Shown one piece after another: positions 7,323-16,288 of a DNA stretch of 64,000 bases. The stretch lies in NCBI GenBank assembly GCA_038818725.1, contig JAWAYL010000003.1, forward strand, positions 7,074 through 71,073. Reading direction: 5' to 3'. The stretch comes from JACIWB01 sp038818725 (lineage in GTDB: Archaea > Thermoplasmatota > E2 > UBA202 > JdFR-43). Position 1 is the first letter of the stretch. Every line of letters begins with the position of its first letter. The position numbers and the translations under genes were made by a program. The notes beneath the pieces are model-generated. The model did no database searches, was not told the origin of the DNA, and saw only the letters and a list, made by a program, of their open reading frames with translations.

Positions 7323-9614
7323 ATGAAAAAGATAGCAATACTTATTGCAGGAATTATGTTTGTGTCATTATCCAGTTTTCCAAGCAAAGCATTTTCCAAC
7401 GGAGGCGAGATTTCTGGTGTTGCATTAGCAGTTGATGGAAATATAATTACTGTTGGCTACATGCTTGAGAACGATAAATATGTAATGACTGTTGAAAAAT
7501 ATGACAGCCAGAATGGATATTTAATCTGGAGCAAAAAATTCGGTACATATTCACAGAATATTGGAAAAGCAGTTGTTGTTGATGCCAGCGGAAACATTTA
7601 TGCGGGCACAGTTGCTGGCAGGAGTGCTGCGGGGATTGAAATCCCATCAACCGACTACTTAATTGTCAAATATGATAAAAATGGAAAGGAGATATGGAAT
7701 AAAACATATGATAATGGTTTTGCAGATTTTTTAATGGATATGGCAATAGATGAAGATAATAATGTTTATGCAACTGGAATGACCCTTTATCTTTCTGGTG
7801 GGCAGAATTTATCGAATATAGATTTCTGGACAATAAAAATTGGTGGGGATGGAAATATAATCAAGCAGGATAAATATGATGAGGAGATGGATGCAGCTTT
7901 TGGAATAGATATTAAAGGAAGTAAGGTTATTGTTGCGGGAACAGTTCAGAAAGGAGAGGAGCAGAGCAAATACTGCATAGTTATTTATAACAAAGATTTA
8001 GTTCCTATTTCAACCATATATTATGAAACTGGAATATGCTCTGCATCTGATGTTGCAATTTTCGATGATGGAAGCTTTGCTGTTACAGGAAGCAAGGATG
8101 ATGATATATTAACAATTCTTTATGATAGCAATGGAAATAAGAAAAAAGAATTTATTGAAGGAGGAAATAAAAAAGATGATGCCCTCGCAATTTCTTCTGA
8201 TGGAAGCAATTTTGTTATAGGTGGTTATGCAACTGAGAATTTTAAAAAGAAATGGTATATTGCAAAATATACTCAGAATTCAAAATTGTGGGAAATAAAA
8301 GATGTAGAAGGAGAAGTAAAAAGAGTTTTAATAGATAAGGAGGGAAATGTATATGCAGTTGGTTATAAACTTATAGGAGGAAATGAAATTCCATGTATAA
8401 GGAAATATTCTTCAAATGGAAATTTTATATGGGAAGGAAAAGCAGGTGAGCCACCTCAGCCCTTAAAAGCTGATTTCAGATGGCTTCCTCCAAGCCCAAC
8501 AAGAGCAGATGTTATTAGATTTTATGATAACTCAACTGGAGAAATAAACTCATGGGAATGGGATTTTGGAGATGGAAGCTTTAGTTACGAAAAAAATCCA
8601 AAGCATAAATACACTACTGTTGGAAAATTTAATGTAACTTTAAAGATTAGGGGTCCAGAAGGAGAGGCAAATGTAACAAAGGAAATTTATATTTCAAATG
8701 CTCTTCCATTTGCTGATTTTGACTGGAATCCAAAAAATCCTGTGGAAAAAGTAAATATAACTTTCAATGCAAGCATTAGCTATGATTTAGATGGAATCAT
8801 AGTAAATTATACTTGGCAATTTGGAGATGGAAGCATTGCATATGGAAAAGAAGTTATTCATGCTTATAATAGCAAGGGAAATTATACAGTCAATTTGACA
8901 GTGTTGGATAATGACGGAGGAGAAAAAAGAATATCAAAATTAATTATAGTTGGCGAGAAAGAAGCAAATCCACCATTTGCAATTTTCAAAATTAAAGAAA
9001 GAGCTGGAAAGGGAGAAACTGTTTTAATTGATGCAAGTGAGAGTTATGATAATGGCACTATTGTCAAATATATATGGGATTTTGGAGATGGAGCTAATGT
9101 AACAAAAACTCAGCCGTTTGTAGAGCATGTATGGTATAAGGATGGTGAATACAGGGTTACACTTATAGTTGAAGATGATGAGGGGTATCAATCATCGTAT
9201 TCAAGGATTATAGTCGTAGGGGGTTTGCCAGAGTTAATGATTAATGCGCCATCTGAAATCTCTTGTGAGAAAAATAAAGAAAAATCTTTTAAAATTAATA
9301 TTTCAGCTGTTAACCAATCCTTATTCTATTTGAATTTCTCTTTTGAAATTGAGGGAAATATTGAGGTAAATCCACAAATAAATAACTTTAACATTTCTGC
9401 TGGTGACATAAAAGAGATTGAAATAAAAGTTATTGCAAAGGAGAAAGGAAAGATAAAGATAAGATTAATTGGAGAAGATATAGAAAATAATGTTCCAGTA
9501 GAAAGCAATGAAGCAATTGTTTTGGTTAATTTATCAGAAAAAACACCTTCTTTTGAGCTATTTGCATTTATATTTGCAATAATTGCTGTTTTGCTAATAA
9601 GAAGAAGGAAATGA
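7323..9614 (+). CDS. Secreted surface protein: propeller-like repeats, three PKD domains, PGF-CTERM-like tail
   Basis: The 763-residue protein has a signal peptide (about 1-25), then propeller-like repeats such as VVVDASGNIYAGT and MAIDEDNNVYATG (about 30-375). Three PKD domains follow (about 380-460, 463-545, 550-635), each with the YxWDFGDG-type core (WEWDFGDGS, YTWQFGDGS, YIWDFGDGA). After a stalk-like region it ends TPSFELFAFIFAIIAVLLI then RRRK, a short motif, hydrophobic helix and basic tail resembling archaeosortase PGF-CTERM signals. It is probably exported and anchored on the cell surface. Binding partners are unknown. It overlaps the peptidase gene downstream (ATGA). Confidence 0.85.
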   Translation: MKKIAILIAGIMFVSLSSFPSKAFSNGGEISGVALAVDGNIITVGYMLENDKYVMTVEKYDSQNGYLIWSKKFGTYSQNIGKAVVVDASGNIYAGTVAGRSAAGIEIPSTDYLIVKYDKNGKEIWNKTYDNGFADFLMDMAIDEDNNVYATGMTLYLSGGQNLSNIDFWTIKIGGDGNIIKQDKYDEEMDAAFGIDIKGSKVIVAGTVQKGEEQSKYCIVIYNKDLVPISTIYYETGICSASDVAIFDDGSFAVTGSKDDDILTILYDSNGNKKKEFIEGGNKKDDALAISSDGSNFVIGGYATENFKKKWYIAKYTQNSKLWEIKDVEGEVKRVLIDKEGNVYAVGYKLIGGNEIPCIRKYSSNGNFIWEGKAGEPPQPLKADFRWLPPSPTRADVIRFYDNSTGEINSWEWDFGDGSFSYEKNPKHKYTTVGKFNVTLKIRGPEGEANVTKEIYISNALPFADFDWNPKNPVEKVNITFNASISYDLDGIIVNYTWQFGDGSIAYGKEVIHAYNSKGNYTVNLTVLDNDGGEKRISKLIIVGEKEANPPFAIFKIKERAGKGETVLIDASESYDNGTIVKYIWDFGDGANVTKTQPFVEHVWYKDGEYRVTLIVEDDEGYQSSYSRIIVVGGLPELMINAPSEISCEKNKEKSFKINISAVNQSLFYLNFSFEIEGNIEVNPQINNFNISAGDIKEIEIKVIAKEKGKIKIRLIGEDIENNVPVESNEAIVLVNLSEKTPSFELFAFIFAIIAVLLIRRRK

Positions 9615-10246
9615 GTGAAATAGAGATAGCAAGATTTTTTATAGGATTTGCAGTGCTTGCCTATGCTTCATATACAGATATAAAAACAAGAGAAGCAAGT
9701 AACTTTTTATGGATTTTTCTCTCTTTTATTGGAGTTATTTTTCTTTTTTCTTATAACCCAGATGATTTCTTCAAAATTATTATCTCAATATCTGTCTCAT
9801 TTTTAATAGGCCTATTGCTGTATTTTTCTGGCATGGGCGGGGCGGATGTAAAAGCCATCTGGGCCATTTCACTTCTTCGCCCTCTTTCAAATGATATTTT
9901 TTTTATTTTTCCAGTTAGTGTGCTTATAAATTCTCTTTTCCTTATTTTGCCTCTTCCCCTAATCTTCTTTATCTATAATGCTTATAGAAAAAATCTTGAA
10001 TTTCCTTACTGCTTTTTTGGATATAAAATGAAAGCAGACATTGCAAAAAATAGTTTTGTTTGGGCAATGGAAAAAGACGGTAAAAAAAGTATAACTCCTC
10101 AAAAAGATGTTGATTTATCTTCTTATGGCAGCAAAGAAATATGGGTCACGCCTCAGCTACCCTTCCTTCTATTTATATTTTTTGGTTATATAACCGCATT
10201 TATTTTTGGAAATTTTCTATTTGCTATCTTTTCTTTCTTTAAGTAA
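9611..10246 (+). CDS. A24-family prepilin/preflagellin peptidase-like membrane protein
   Basis: The 211-residue polytopic membrane protein has the two aspartate motifs of A24 aspartic peptidases: D23 in ASYTDIKTREASN and D79 in FSGMGGADVKA. These enzymes cleave class III signal peptides of archaeal pilins and archaellins at the cytoplasmic face. Two hydrophobic blocks are separated by a soluble loop at about residues 125-180. Its ATG overlaps the stop of the PKD surface protein, suggesting co-expression, but no pilin gene is recognisable nearby. The 3' end overlaps the convergent response-regulator gene by 30 bases. Confidence 0.85.
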   Translation: MSEIEIARFFIGFAVLAYASYTDIKTREASNFLWIFLSFIGVIFLFSYNPDDFFKIIISISVSFLIGLLLYFSGMGGADVKAIWAISLLRPLSNDIFFIFPVSVLINSLFLILPLPLIFFIYNAYRKNLEFPYCFFGYKMKADIAKNSFVWAMEKDGKKSITPQKDVDLSSYGSKEIWVTPQLPFLLFIFFGYITAFIFGNFLFAIFSFFK

Positions 10247-10834
10247 TCTTTCAATTTCTTCAGCCCTCTTTTTCATTGCTTCTATAAATCTTTTCTGGCT
10301 TGTAACAACATTTTTTAAAGATTGTTTAAATTCTTCAGTTGCACAATCAATAATAACTTCAATTAATCTTGTATGCCTATTTATTGATCTAACTATTTTT
10401 AAATATTCCTCTGCAATTTCTTCTCCAAGCTTGTTTTTTAACTCTTTATAAATTTCTTCTGCTTCTTTTTCTTTTTTAAAAATATCCTCTATTTTTTTCT
10501 CTAAAGTTTTTTTTGTAAATGGCTTTACTATATAATTTTCTATTTTATCTATTGGCTTATCTTTTGCATCGAGAGGAGTAAGAGGGAGTGCTGTGAGCAT
10601 TGAAACAGGTATATCTTTTAATTTTTCATCTTCCTTTAATTTTTTAAGTGTTTCCCATCCATCCATTTCTGGCATCATTATATCAAGAAGAATTAAATCG
10701 GGCTTTTCTTTTCTTGCTTTTTCAATACAATCCTTCCCGCTATATGCTTTTATTATCCTATATTTTTCTTCAAGCATATTTTCTACAAGCTCAACAATTT
10801 CTTTTTCATCATCAACAACAAGTATTTTTTTCAT
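10217..10834 (-). CDS. Response regulator (CheY-like receiver with helical C-terminus)
   Basis: The 205-residue protein has a complete receiver domain: acidic pair D8-D9 in ILVVDDE, phospho-acceptor D51 in LILLDIMMPEMDGW, T81 in VSMLTAL and K104 in IVKPFTKK. After residue 120 it is a charged helical extension (KEKEAEEIYKELKNKLGEE onwards) without a DNA-binding domain, so output is probably by protein contact. It overlaps the ATPase gene upstream by four bases, so the pair forms an operon. No histidine kinase is adjacent. The ATPase is the obvious candidate partner, which is inference. Confidence 0.88.
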   Translation of the reverse strand: MKKILVVDDEKEIVELVENMLEEKYRIIKAYSGKDCIEKARKEKPDLILLDIMMPEMDGWETLKKLKEDEKLKDIPVSMLTALPLTPLDAKDKPIDKIENYIVKPFTKKTLEKKIEDIFKKEKEAEEIYKELKNKLGEEIAEEYLKIVRSINRHTRLIEVIIDCATEEFKQSLKNVVTSQKRFIEAMKKRAEEIERLLKERKDSK

Positions 10835-11481
10835 TTGAGCGCCTCCTGAAGCTTTACAAGAACTTCCCTTATAGTAGTAGATGACTCTATTATATCTTTC
10901 ACAAGTTGTTTCCCAAATGGCTGAAAATCCTCGCCCCCGCCTGCCTCTATCCTTTTTCTTATCATTTCCATTAGCGCATCTATCGGTGGCATTTCTAGAT
11001 AGATTTTTTCTATTTCTCTTTCCCTGAGATATTCCTTAATTCTATCAATAAATTCCACAGATGAAAATATTATTGAGATATTTAATCCCTCATCAAGCTT
11101 GCTTAGCAAATATTTAAAAATATTTTCATCTTTAACATGCTCAACTTCATCTATCATTATTATTACGGGCCTCTCAGAATATTTCTTTTTAGAAAACAAC
11201 CTTGAAAAAAAGGATGCTTTTATTTCCTTTTCTATTTTTTCTTTAAAGCTATCAAAACTTATTTCTCCTCCATGGAAATATATTGCTTTAACTTTATATA
11301 AGGGAGCAAATTGGTTTATCCATAGCAGGAAAGTTGTTTTTCCAATTCCTGTTTTACCAAGGAGCCAGAAACAACTGCTTTTGCTTCCCAATGCTTTTAA
11401 TATAATTTTTCTCGCCTCTTCCTTATAAACCATAAAATTGGGGTTTGGCTCATTTGGGTTCAAAAACAATTCTTCTGGCAT
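10831..11481 (-). CDS. AAA-type ATPase (Orc1/Cdc6- or STAND-like), small
   Basis: The 216-residue protein has Walker A GKTGIGKT (42-49) and Walker B VIIMIDEVEHV with D111-E112. A sensor-like serine lies in ISIIFSSVEF, and the C-terminal helices contain TTIREVLVKL. The fold resembles the ATPase module of Cdc6/Orc1 or STAND proteins, but the winged-helix DNA-binding domain is missing, so a replication role is not supported. It starts the two-gene minus-strand operon with the response regulator, which suggests a phosphorylation-controlled ATPase switch (inference). Confidence 0.75.
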   Translation of the reverse strand: MPEELFLNPNEPNPNFMVYKEEARKIILKALGSKSSCFWLLGKTGIGKTTFLLWINQFAPLYKVKAIYFHGGEISFDSFKEKIEKEIKASFFSRLFSKKKYSERPVIIMIDEVEHVKDENIFKYLLSKLDEGLNISIIFSSVEFIDRIKEYLREREIEKIYLEMPPIDALMEMIRKRIEAGGGEDFQPFGKQLVKDIIESSTTIREVLVKLQEALK

Positions 11482-11761
11482 CTCAAATAAATATTTTTAA
11501 AATATATATTTCTTCTGCTTTTGTTCATCCTAAAAGAGCAACAGATTTGCAATTTTAAAATCTTTTTGTTGAAGCCTTTATTTTCTTCCGACAATCTCAA
11601 AAAATTCCTTCATTTCCATTATATCTGAACATTTGCTTTAGTAAGCTATACCATTTTCCTATCTCTTTTTCGAAATTTTTAGAAGCAACGAATTAGATTT
11701 TTATATTAGAAAAGCTCTATATTTTCCCTAAAAGATTATAAATTCATAAATATAATTTTTC

Positions 11762-12844
11762 ATGGATTTATTTGACGAATTAAAAAAAGCAAAAGAGAAG
11801 GACGCAAAATTTAAAAATATAATGGGCTCGATGTGCACTTTGCCTCATAAGTTTGCAAAGAAAGCATTTCAGATGTTTATTGAAACAAATCTTGGAGATT
11901 ACGAGCTTTTTTCTGGAACAAAAGAGATTGAGGAAAAAGCAATCAGTTGGGTTGCAAAACTAATGCATGCACCGCCAAGCTATGGAGGAATTTATACTTC
12001 AGGCGGAACTGAAAGCAATATCACCGCTTTATGGATATTTAAAAAATTGAGCAATGGAAATGAAATAGTTTTGCCAAAGCAGGCTCATTTTTCCTTTATA
12101 AAAGCATCAAACTTGCTTGGATTAAAATTGAGTTTTGTAAATTGCAAATTCTATATGAAAGCAAAGGATGTAAAGAAAAAAATATCTTCAAAAACTACAT
12201 GTGTTGTTGGAATAGCGGGAAATACAAATTTTGGATATATAGATGAAATAGAGGAAATAGCAGAAATATGTAGTGAAGAAAATGTTTTCATGCATGTTGA
12301 TGCAGCATTTGGTGGATTTATTGCCCCTTTTGTTAGCGAAAAAAAATTTGATTTCAGAAGCAAAATAAGCAGCATTTGCGTTGATGCCCACAAAATGGGG
12401 ATGGCATGCATTCCTTGTGGTTTTCTTTTGTTGAGGGAAAAAAGCTGGCTCGAAGAAATAAAGATAAGGAGCAAATGCACTCATACTCGCTATCAAGCGA
12501 GCTTACTCGGCACCCGCCCTGGCGCAGGTGTAGTTTCTGCATATGCGGTGATGAAATATATTGGGAAAGAGGGTTATAGAAAGGTGGCAAAAGCTTGCAT
12601 GGAAAATACTTTTTATATGGTTGGTTTGCTTGATAAAGCGGGCATAGAATATTTTAAGCCGGAATTGAATATAGTAGCGATAAAAGTAAAGGAGCCATTT
12701 AAAGTTGCAAAGAAACTTGCTAAAAGAGGATGGTTTGTTGGAATAGATGAAGAAAATTCTACAATAAGATGCGTTATTATGCCTCATGTAAGCAAGAGAA
12801 TGATTAATAAATTTGTTGAGGATTTAAAAAAGGTGGTAAAATGA
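11762..12844 (+). CDS. mfnA: L-aspartate/L-tyrosine decarboxylase, MfnA family
   Basis: The 360-residue PLP enzyme has the group II decarboxylase core: YTSGGTESNITAL, HVDAAFGGF with D180 for the pyridine nitrogen, and DAHKMG with K211 forming the Schiff base. In methanogens MfnA makes tyramine for methanofuran. In non-methanogens it decarboxylates aspartate to beta-alanine for coenzyme A. Nothing else here suggests methanofuran synthesis, and panE occurs elsewhere in the window, so the aspartate role is more likely (inference). It begins an operon; its end overlaps hpt by four bases. A 280-base AT-rich gap precedes it. Confidence 0.9.
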   Translation: MDLFDELKKAKEKDAKFKNIMGSMCTLPHKFAKKAFQMFIETNLGDYELFSGTKEIEEKAISWVAKLMHAPPSYGGIYTSGGTESNITALWIFKKLSNGNEIVLPKQAHFSFIKASNLLGLKLSFVNCKFYMKAKDVKKKISSKTTCVVGIAGNTNFGYIDEIEEIAEICSEENVFMHVDAAFGGFIAPFVSEKKFDFRSKISSICVDAHKMGMACIPCGFLLLREKSWLEEIKIRSKCTHTRYQASLLGTRPGAGVVSAYAVMKYIGKEGYRKVAKACMENTFYMVGLLDKAGIEYFKPELNIVAIKVKEPFKVAKKLAKRGWFVGIDEENSTIRCVIMPHVSKRMINKFVEDLKKVVK

Positions 12845-13380
12845 AATTAAAAGAATCAATAAAAGAAGCACCTATTATAAAGAAAGGAGAATATAATTAT
12901 ATTGTTCATCCAATAACTGATGGAATACCATTTATTGAGCCAGAAATAATTGAAGAAATTGTAGATGAAATAATTAAGGAAATGCCATCTTGCAATAGAA
13001 TTTTAACTATTGAGGCAATGGGCATACCTATTGCCACTGCTCTTTCATTAAAAACTGGTTTGCCTTTTACAATAGTAAGAAAAAGAAAATATTCATTGCC
13101 GGAAGAAAAAGAAGTTATACAAAAAACTGGCTATTCAGAGACAAAATTATATATAAACGGAATAAAAAAAGGAGATGAAATTGTAATTGTTGATGATGTA
13201 ATAAGCACTGGTGGAACGCTTATTGCTGTTGTTGATGCAGTGAAAGAAATAGGAGCAAAAATAAAAGGAATATTTATTGCAATAAATAAAGGAAATAAAG
13301 AAGAAATTGAGAAAAAAATAGGAATGAAAATAAAGACAATTGTTGATATAGAAGTGAATGATGAAGTTAGAATACTATAA
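12841..13380 (+). CDS. hpt: Archaeal hypoxanthine/adenine phosphoribosyltransferase
   Basis: The 179-residue type I phosphoribosyltransferase has the PRPP-binding signature IVIVDDVISTGGT (about 115-127) and the EAMGIPIATALS loop of the archaeal HGPRTase-like group. It salvages purine bases with PRPP to nucleotides. The N-terminal HPITDGIPFIEP motif also fits this group. The exact base preference (hypoxanthine/guanine or adenine) cannot be read from sequence. It overlaps mfnA by four bases and dph2 by 23 bases, so the three are co-translated. Confidence 0.88.
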   Translation: MKLKESIKEAPIIKKGEYNYIVHPITDGIPFIEPEIIEEIVDEIIKEMPSCNRILTIEAMGIPIATALSLKTGLPFTIVRKRKYSLPEEKEVIQKTGYSETKLYINGIKKGDEIVIVDDVISTGGTLIAVVDAVKEIGAKIKGIFIAINKGNKEEIEKKIGMKIKTIVDIEVNDEVRIL

Positions 13381-14335
13381 TATAGATGAAAATAAATTGC
13401 TTGAAGAAGCAAGAAATGGAAAAATAGGAATTAAATTGCCAGATGGATTAGCAAGATATGCAGAAAAAATAATTGATTTTTTAAGTAAGCATGGCATAGA
13501 AGCAATTTTTATCGCAGATTCATGTCATGGGGCTTGCGACTTTTCTGAATATGAAGGAATAGACAAAATAATATTTATTGGAGAAGCAGAAATGCCTTAT
13601 TTAAAGAAAAAATATAAAATTGGAGCAATTGAAGCAATTTATGATTTCGATGAAAAATTTTTAGAAACTTTAATTCCTTTTATTGAAGAAAAAAATATCG
13701 GGCTTGTAAGCATCACTCCTTTTATTCATAAAATAGAAGATTGTAAAAAATTTTTTGAAAATAAAGGATATAATGTTTTCATTGGAAAAAAGAGCAGGAG
13801 AACAAAATATGATGGTCAGCTGCTTGGATGCGATTTTTCTTCAGCAAAAATGATAGCAAGAAATGTTGATTGCTTTGTTTTTATAGGAGATGGATTATTT
13901 CATCCTATTGGGCTTTATATAGCAACAAGAAAAGATGTTATAGCTGCAAATCCTATTGAAAAAAGAGTTTATAAAGAAGAGATAAAAAAAGAGGCTGAAA
14001 AAATAATTAAAAAAAGATATTCTTTAATTTATAAAGCAAAGGATTCAAAAAATTTTGGAATAATAGTTAGCAGAAAAATAGGGCAAAAAAGAATGGAGCT
14101 TGCGAAAAAATTAAAAAAGAAAATAGAAGGAAAAGGAAAAAAGGCAAGCATAATTTATATTGATGAGATTGATGAAAAGATAAATTATTTAGATTTTGAT
14201 TGCTTTGTTTCAACTGCCTGTCCAAGAGTTGCTATCGATGACTCAGATAAATTTAAGAAACCATTGCTTACTCCTTTTGAATTAGAAATTTTATTTGAAG
14301 AAAGAGAAAGCTATGTAATGGATGAAATTTATTAA
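13358..14335 (+). CDS. dph2: Diphthamide biosynthesis enzyme Dph2 (radical 3-amino-3-carboxypropyl synthase)
   Basis: The 325-residue protein has the three cysteines that bind the [4Fe-4S] cluster: DSCHGACDF, QLLGCDFSSA and STACPRVAIDD. Archaeal Dph2 transfers the aminocarboxypropyl group of S-adenosylmethionine to a histidine of elongation factor 2, the first step of diphthamide synthesis. The next enzyme, Dph5, is at 25481-26293. Two adjacent ATGs (13358 and 13361) are possible starts. The gene begins 23 bases inside hpt. Confidence 0.93.
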   Translation: MMKLEYYNIDENKLLEEARNGKIGIKLPDGLARYAEKIIDFLSKHGIEAIFIADSCHGACDFSEYEGIDKIIFIGEAEMPYLKKKYKIGAIEAIYDFDEKFLETLIPFIEEKNIGLVSITPFIHKIEDCKKFFENKGYNVFIGKKSRRTKYDGQLLGCDFSSAKMIARNVDCFVFIGDGLFHPIGLYIATRKDVIAANPIEKRVYKEEIKKEAEKIIKKRYSLIYKAKDSKNFGIIVSRKIGQKRMELAKKLKKKIEGKGKKASIIYIDEIDEKINYLDFDCFVSTACPRVAIDDSDKFKKPLLTPFELEILFEERESYVMDEIY

Positions 14336-14365
14336 AAAATAAGGAAAAAGGGATGTTATTTATCT

Positions 14366-15361
14366 TTATAAATTTTTTGGAGCAATTTTTGAAAGAAATT
14401 TTAAAATGAGATGGGTGGCGTAATCATTTATCATAAATTTTGATATTGCAAGAGCAATTTCATTTTCTCTCTTAATTTTCTTTCCTATTCTTTCCATCCA
14501 TATTTTTTTATAATCTTTTTTCCTTTTAATTGAATCTGCCAAAATTCTCGCTGAAATCATGGAAAGAAGATTTCCAGCCCCAACTATACCCCGCACTTGG
14601 CAGGCGGCATCGCCAACCAAAAAAATATTTTTTCTTCCAAGCTCAAAAGATTTTGAAATAGGAACATGTCCTCCTTTCCATTTAGCTTTATATTTTTCTT
14701 TGAATTTTTTAAAAGATTCCTTAAATTTTTTTAAAGAAAGAGAGCCAATTCCTATATTCCATTCCTCCTTTTTAGGGAAAAACCATGAATAGCCATATCT
14801 AACATTTAAATCTAAATAGAATTTATCTTTATCTCTTTCTATTTCTTTGCTTATTCCAGAAGCTCCTATGGCAAATTTAGGTTTTTTTATTCCTAAATAG
14901 TTTTTTACTAAGGAAAAGCTCCCATCTGCTCCAATAATAATTTTTGTCTCAATTCTTTGCGGCTCTAAAATAAAATTTCCATCTTTTTTAATTGAAATAA
15001 CTTTTTCATTCATTCTTATATTCGCTCCTTTTTTTATTGCTTGATTTGCCAGTTCTTTTTCTACTTCTTTTTTATTTATAGTGAGCAAATTTGTTTCTAA
15101 AGAAATTTTTCCATATTTTGTAGATATTATACATTCATTGATTTCTCTTTCAATTCCTTTCTTACTTTCATATAGATCAAAAAAATAGTAATCATCTATT
15201 TTTGTGCCCATGCCTTCGCCGCATGCCTTCATAAAAAAATCTTTATGTTCTTCAAGCAATACAAAATCCATGCCTTCTTCTGCTAAAAATTTTCCTAAGC
15301 TTAAGCCAGCTATGCCTCCTCCAATTATTACAATATCATGTTTTTCCACGATAAAAAACAT
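14366..15361 (-). CDS. Geranylgeranyl reductase-family FAD-dependent oxidoreductase
   Basis: This product of about 331 residues begins with the FAD-binding fold HDIVIIGGGIAGLSLGKFLAEE. It has the family motifs ACGEGMG, IIGADGSFSLVKNYLG, the central YGYSWFFPKKEEWNIGIG and the second FAD motif IFLVGDAACQVRGIVGAGN. Archaeal members saturate the geranylgeranyl chains of ether lipids, which fits the mevalonate gene nearby, but the family also has other substrates. The longest frame starts at 15418 inside rps17e. The ATG at 15361 fits the family N-terminus and lies just downstream of TATA-like sequence shared with divergent rps17e. Confidence 0.82.
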   Translation of the reverse strand: MFFIVEKHDIVIIGGGIAGLSLGKFLAEEGMDFVLLEEHKDFFMKACGEGMGTKIDDYYFFDLYESKKGIEREINECIISTKYGKISLETNLLTINKKEVEKELANQAIKKGANIRMNEKVISIKKDGNFILEPQRIETKIIIGADGSFSLVKNYLGIKKPKFAIGASGISKEIERDKDKFYLDLNVRYGYSWFFPKKEEWNIGIGSLSLKKFKESFKKFKEKYKAKWKGGHVPISKSFELGRKNIFLVGDAACQVRGIVGAGNLLSMISARILADSIKRKKDYKKIWMERIGKKIKRENEIALAISKFMINDYATHLILKFLSKIAPKNL

Positions 15362-15388
15362 TTTTATATATAAAATATATTTCTTGCG
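15362..15388. promoter_or_regulatory. Shared TATA region between the reductase gene and rps17e
   Basis: The sequence TTTTATATATAAAATATATT separates two divergent genes. Read forward, the TATA box lies about 20-30 bases before the TTG of rps17e, so that transcript would start at or next to its start codon (leaderless). Read in reverse it can serve the reductase gene. Neither start has a Shine-Dalgarno sequence in this short gap. Confidence 0.55.
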
Positions 15389-15396
15389 GTGATTAG

Positions 15397-15606
15397 TTGG
15401 GAAACATAAAGCCTTCATTCATAAAAAATGTAGCAATAGAACTAATAAACAGGTTTCCAGACATATTTAGCGATGATTTTGAAAAAAATAAATTGATGGT
15501 TGAGAAATTCACAACAATAAAATCAAAAAATACAAGGAATAGGGTAGCTGGCTATATTGCAAGGATAATGGAGGATAGAAAGAAGAAAAATGAAAAAGGA
15601 AGTTGA
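15397..15606 (+). CDS. rps17e: 30S ribosomal protein S17e
   Basis: The 69-residue product begins (M)GNIKPSFIKNVAIELINRF and contains FTTIKSKNTRNRVAGYIARI, the S17e signature. The start is TTG. The GNIKP start is the normal family N-terminus, and no in-frame ATG lies upstream in the short gap, so TTG is well supported. It is the first gene of a run with ribB, ribL and ribC; ribB begins 17 bases before its end. Confidence 0.92.
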   Translation: MGNIKPSFIKNVAIELINRFPDIFSDDFEKNKLMVEKFTTIKSKNTRNRVAGYIARIMEDRKKKNEKGS

Positions 15607-16288
15607 AAAAGCAATAGATGAGCTAAAAAGAGGTAATTTTATTCTTGTATATGATGCTGATGGTAGGGAAGAAGAAACTGATTTTTTTATTTCCGCGGAA
15701 TTTGTTAGGCCAGAATCAATATATAGAATGAGGAAGGAAGGTGGTGGGCTTATATTTATAATGCTAAAATATGATATAGCAAAAAAAATTGGATTACCTT
15801 ATCTTTCAGAAATAATTTATAATTGCTCAGATAAATGGCCTGTTTTTAAGGAAATCATTCCAAATGATATTCCATATGACACAAAATCTTCTTTTTCTCT
15901 TACTATAAACCATAGAAAAACTTTTACTGGAATAAGAGATATAGATAGAGCTATGACAATATCTAAGTTTGCTGAATTTGTTAAATTAGCAGATAAGCTT
16001 GAAAGCGAAGAAGCAATGCATATTTTTGGAAAAAATTTCAGGAGCCCGGGGCATGTTCCAATATGTATTTCCGCAAAAAATTTGCTAAGGGAAAGGCAAG
16101 GACATACTGAGCTTGGAGTAGCTCTTGCGGAAATGGCGGGATTAGCGCCAGTAATGGCGGGATGCGAGATGCTTGATTTTGGCACAAGTTTGAGTAAAGA
16201 AAAGGCAAAGGAATACGCATTGCGTAATGGACTTGTTTTTGTTGAAGGTCGCGAGATTGTGGAGGCGTGGGAAGAATGGCAAGGGTGA
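15590..16288 (+). CDS. ribB: 3,4-dihydroxy-2-butanone 4-phosphate synthase
   Basis: The 232-residue protein has the RibB features: FILVYDADGREEETDFFI with the acidic metal-binding residues, a central FSLTINHRKTFTGIRDIDRA and the GHVPICIS and RQGHTELGVALAEMAGL segments. It converts ribulose 5-phosphate to the four-carbon unit of riboflavin. No GTP cyclohydrolase II domain is fused, as usual for archaea. It overlaps rps17e and ribL, so the riboflavin genes read as one operon. Confidence 0.94.
   Translation: MKKEVEKAIDELKRGNFILVYDADGREEETDFFISAEFVRPESIYRMRKEGGGLIFIMLKYDIAKKIGLPYLSEIIYNCSDKWPVFKEIIPNDIPYDTKSSFSLTINHRKTFTGIRDIDRAMTISKFAEFVKLADKLESEEAMHIFGKNFRSPGHVPICISAKNLLRERQGHTELGVALAEMAGLAPVMAGCEMLDFGTSLSKEKAKEYALRNGLVFVEGREIVEAWEEWQG

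Noticed and set aside
11578..11619. Minus-strand 13-codon frame MEMKEFFEIVGRK resembling a nitroreductase N-terminus
   Set aside because: It stops after 13 codons and nothing recognisable follows in any frame; the 280-base AT-rich gap is better seen as the mfnA upstream region.
12151..12590. Overlapping minus-strand frames in mfnA
   Set aside because: They are antisense shadows of a clear PLP enzyme with intact active-site motifs.
13358..13380. Hpt/Dph2 overlap as a frameshift or fusion
   Set aside because: Both proteins have complete family lengths and their own motifs; a 23-base overlap is simple tight packing.
15362..15418. Start of the geranylgeranyl reductase-like gene at 15418
   Set aside because: This would place the N-terminus within the rps17e coding region and upstream of the shared TATA sequence; the FAD fold begins just after the ATG at 15361.
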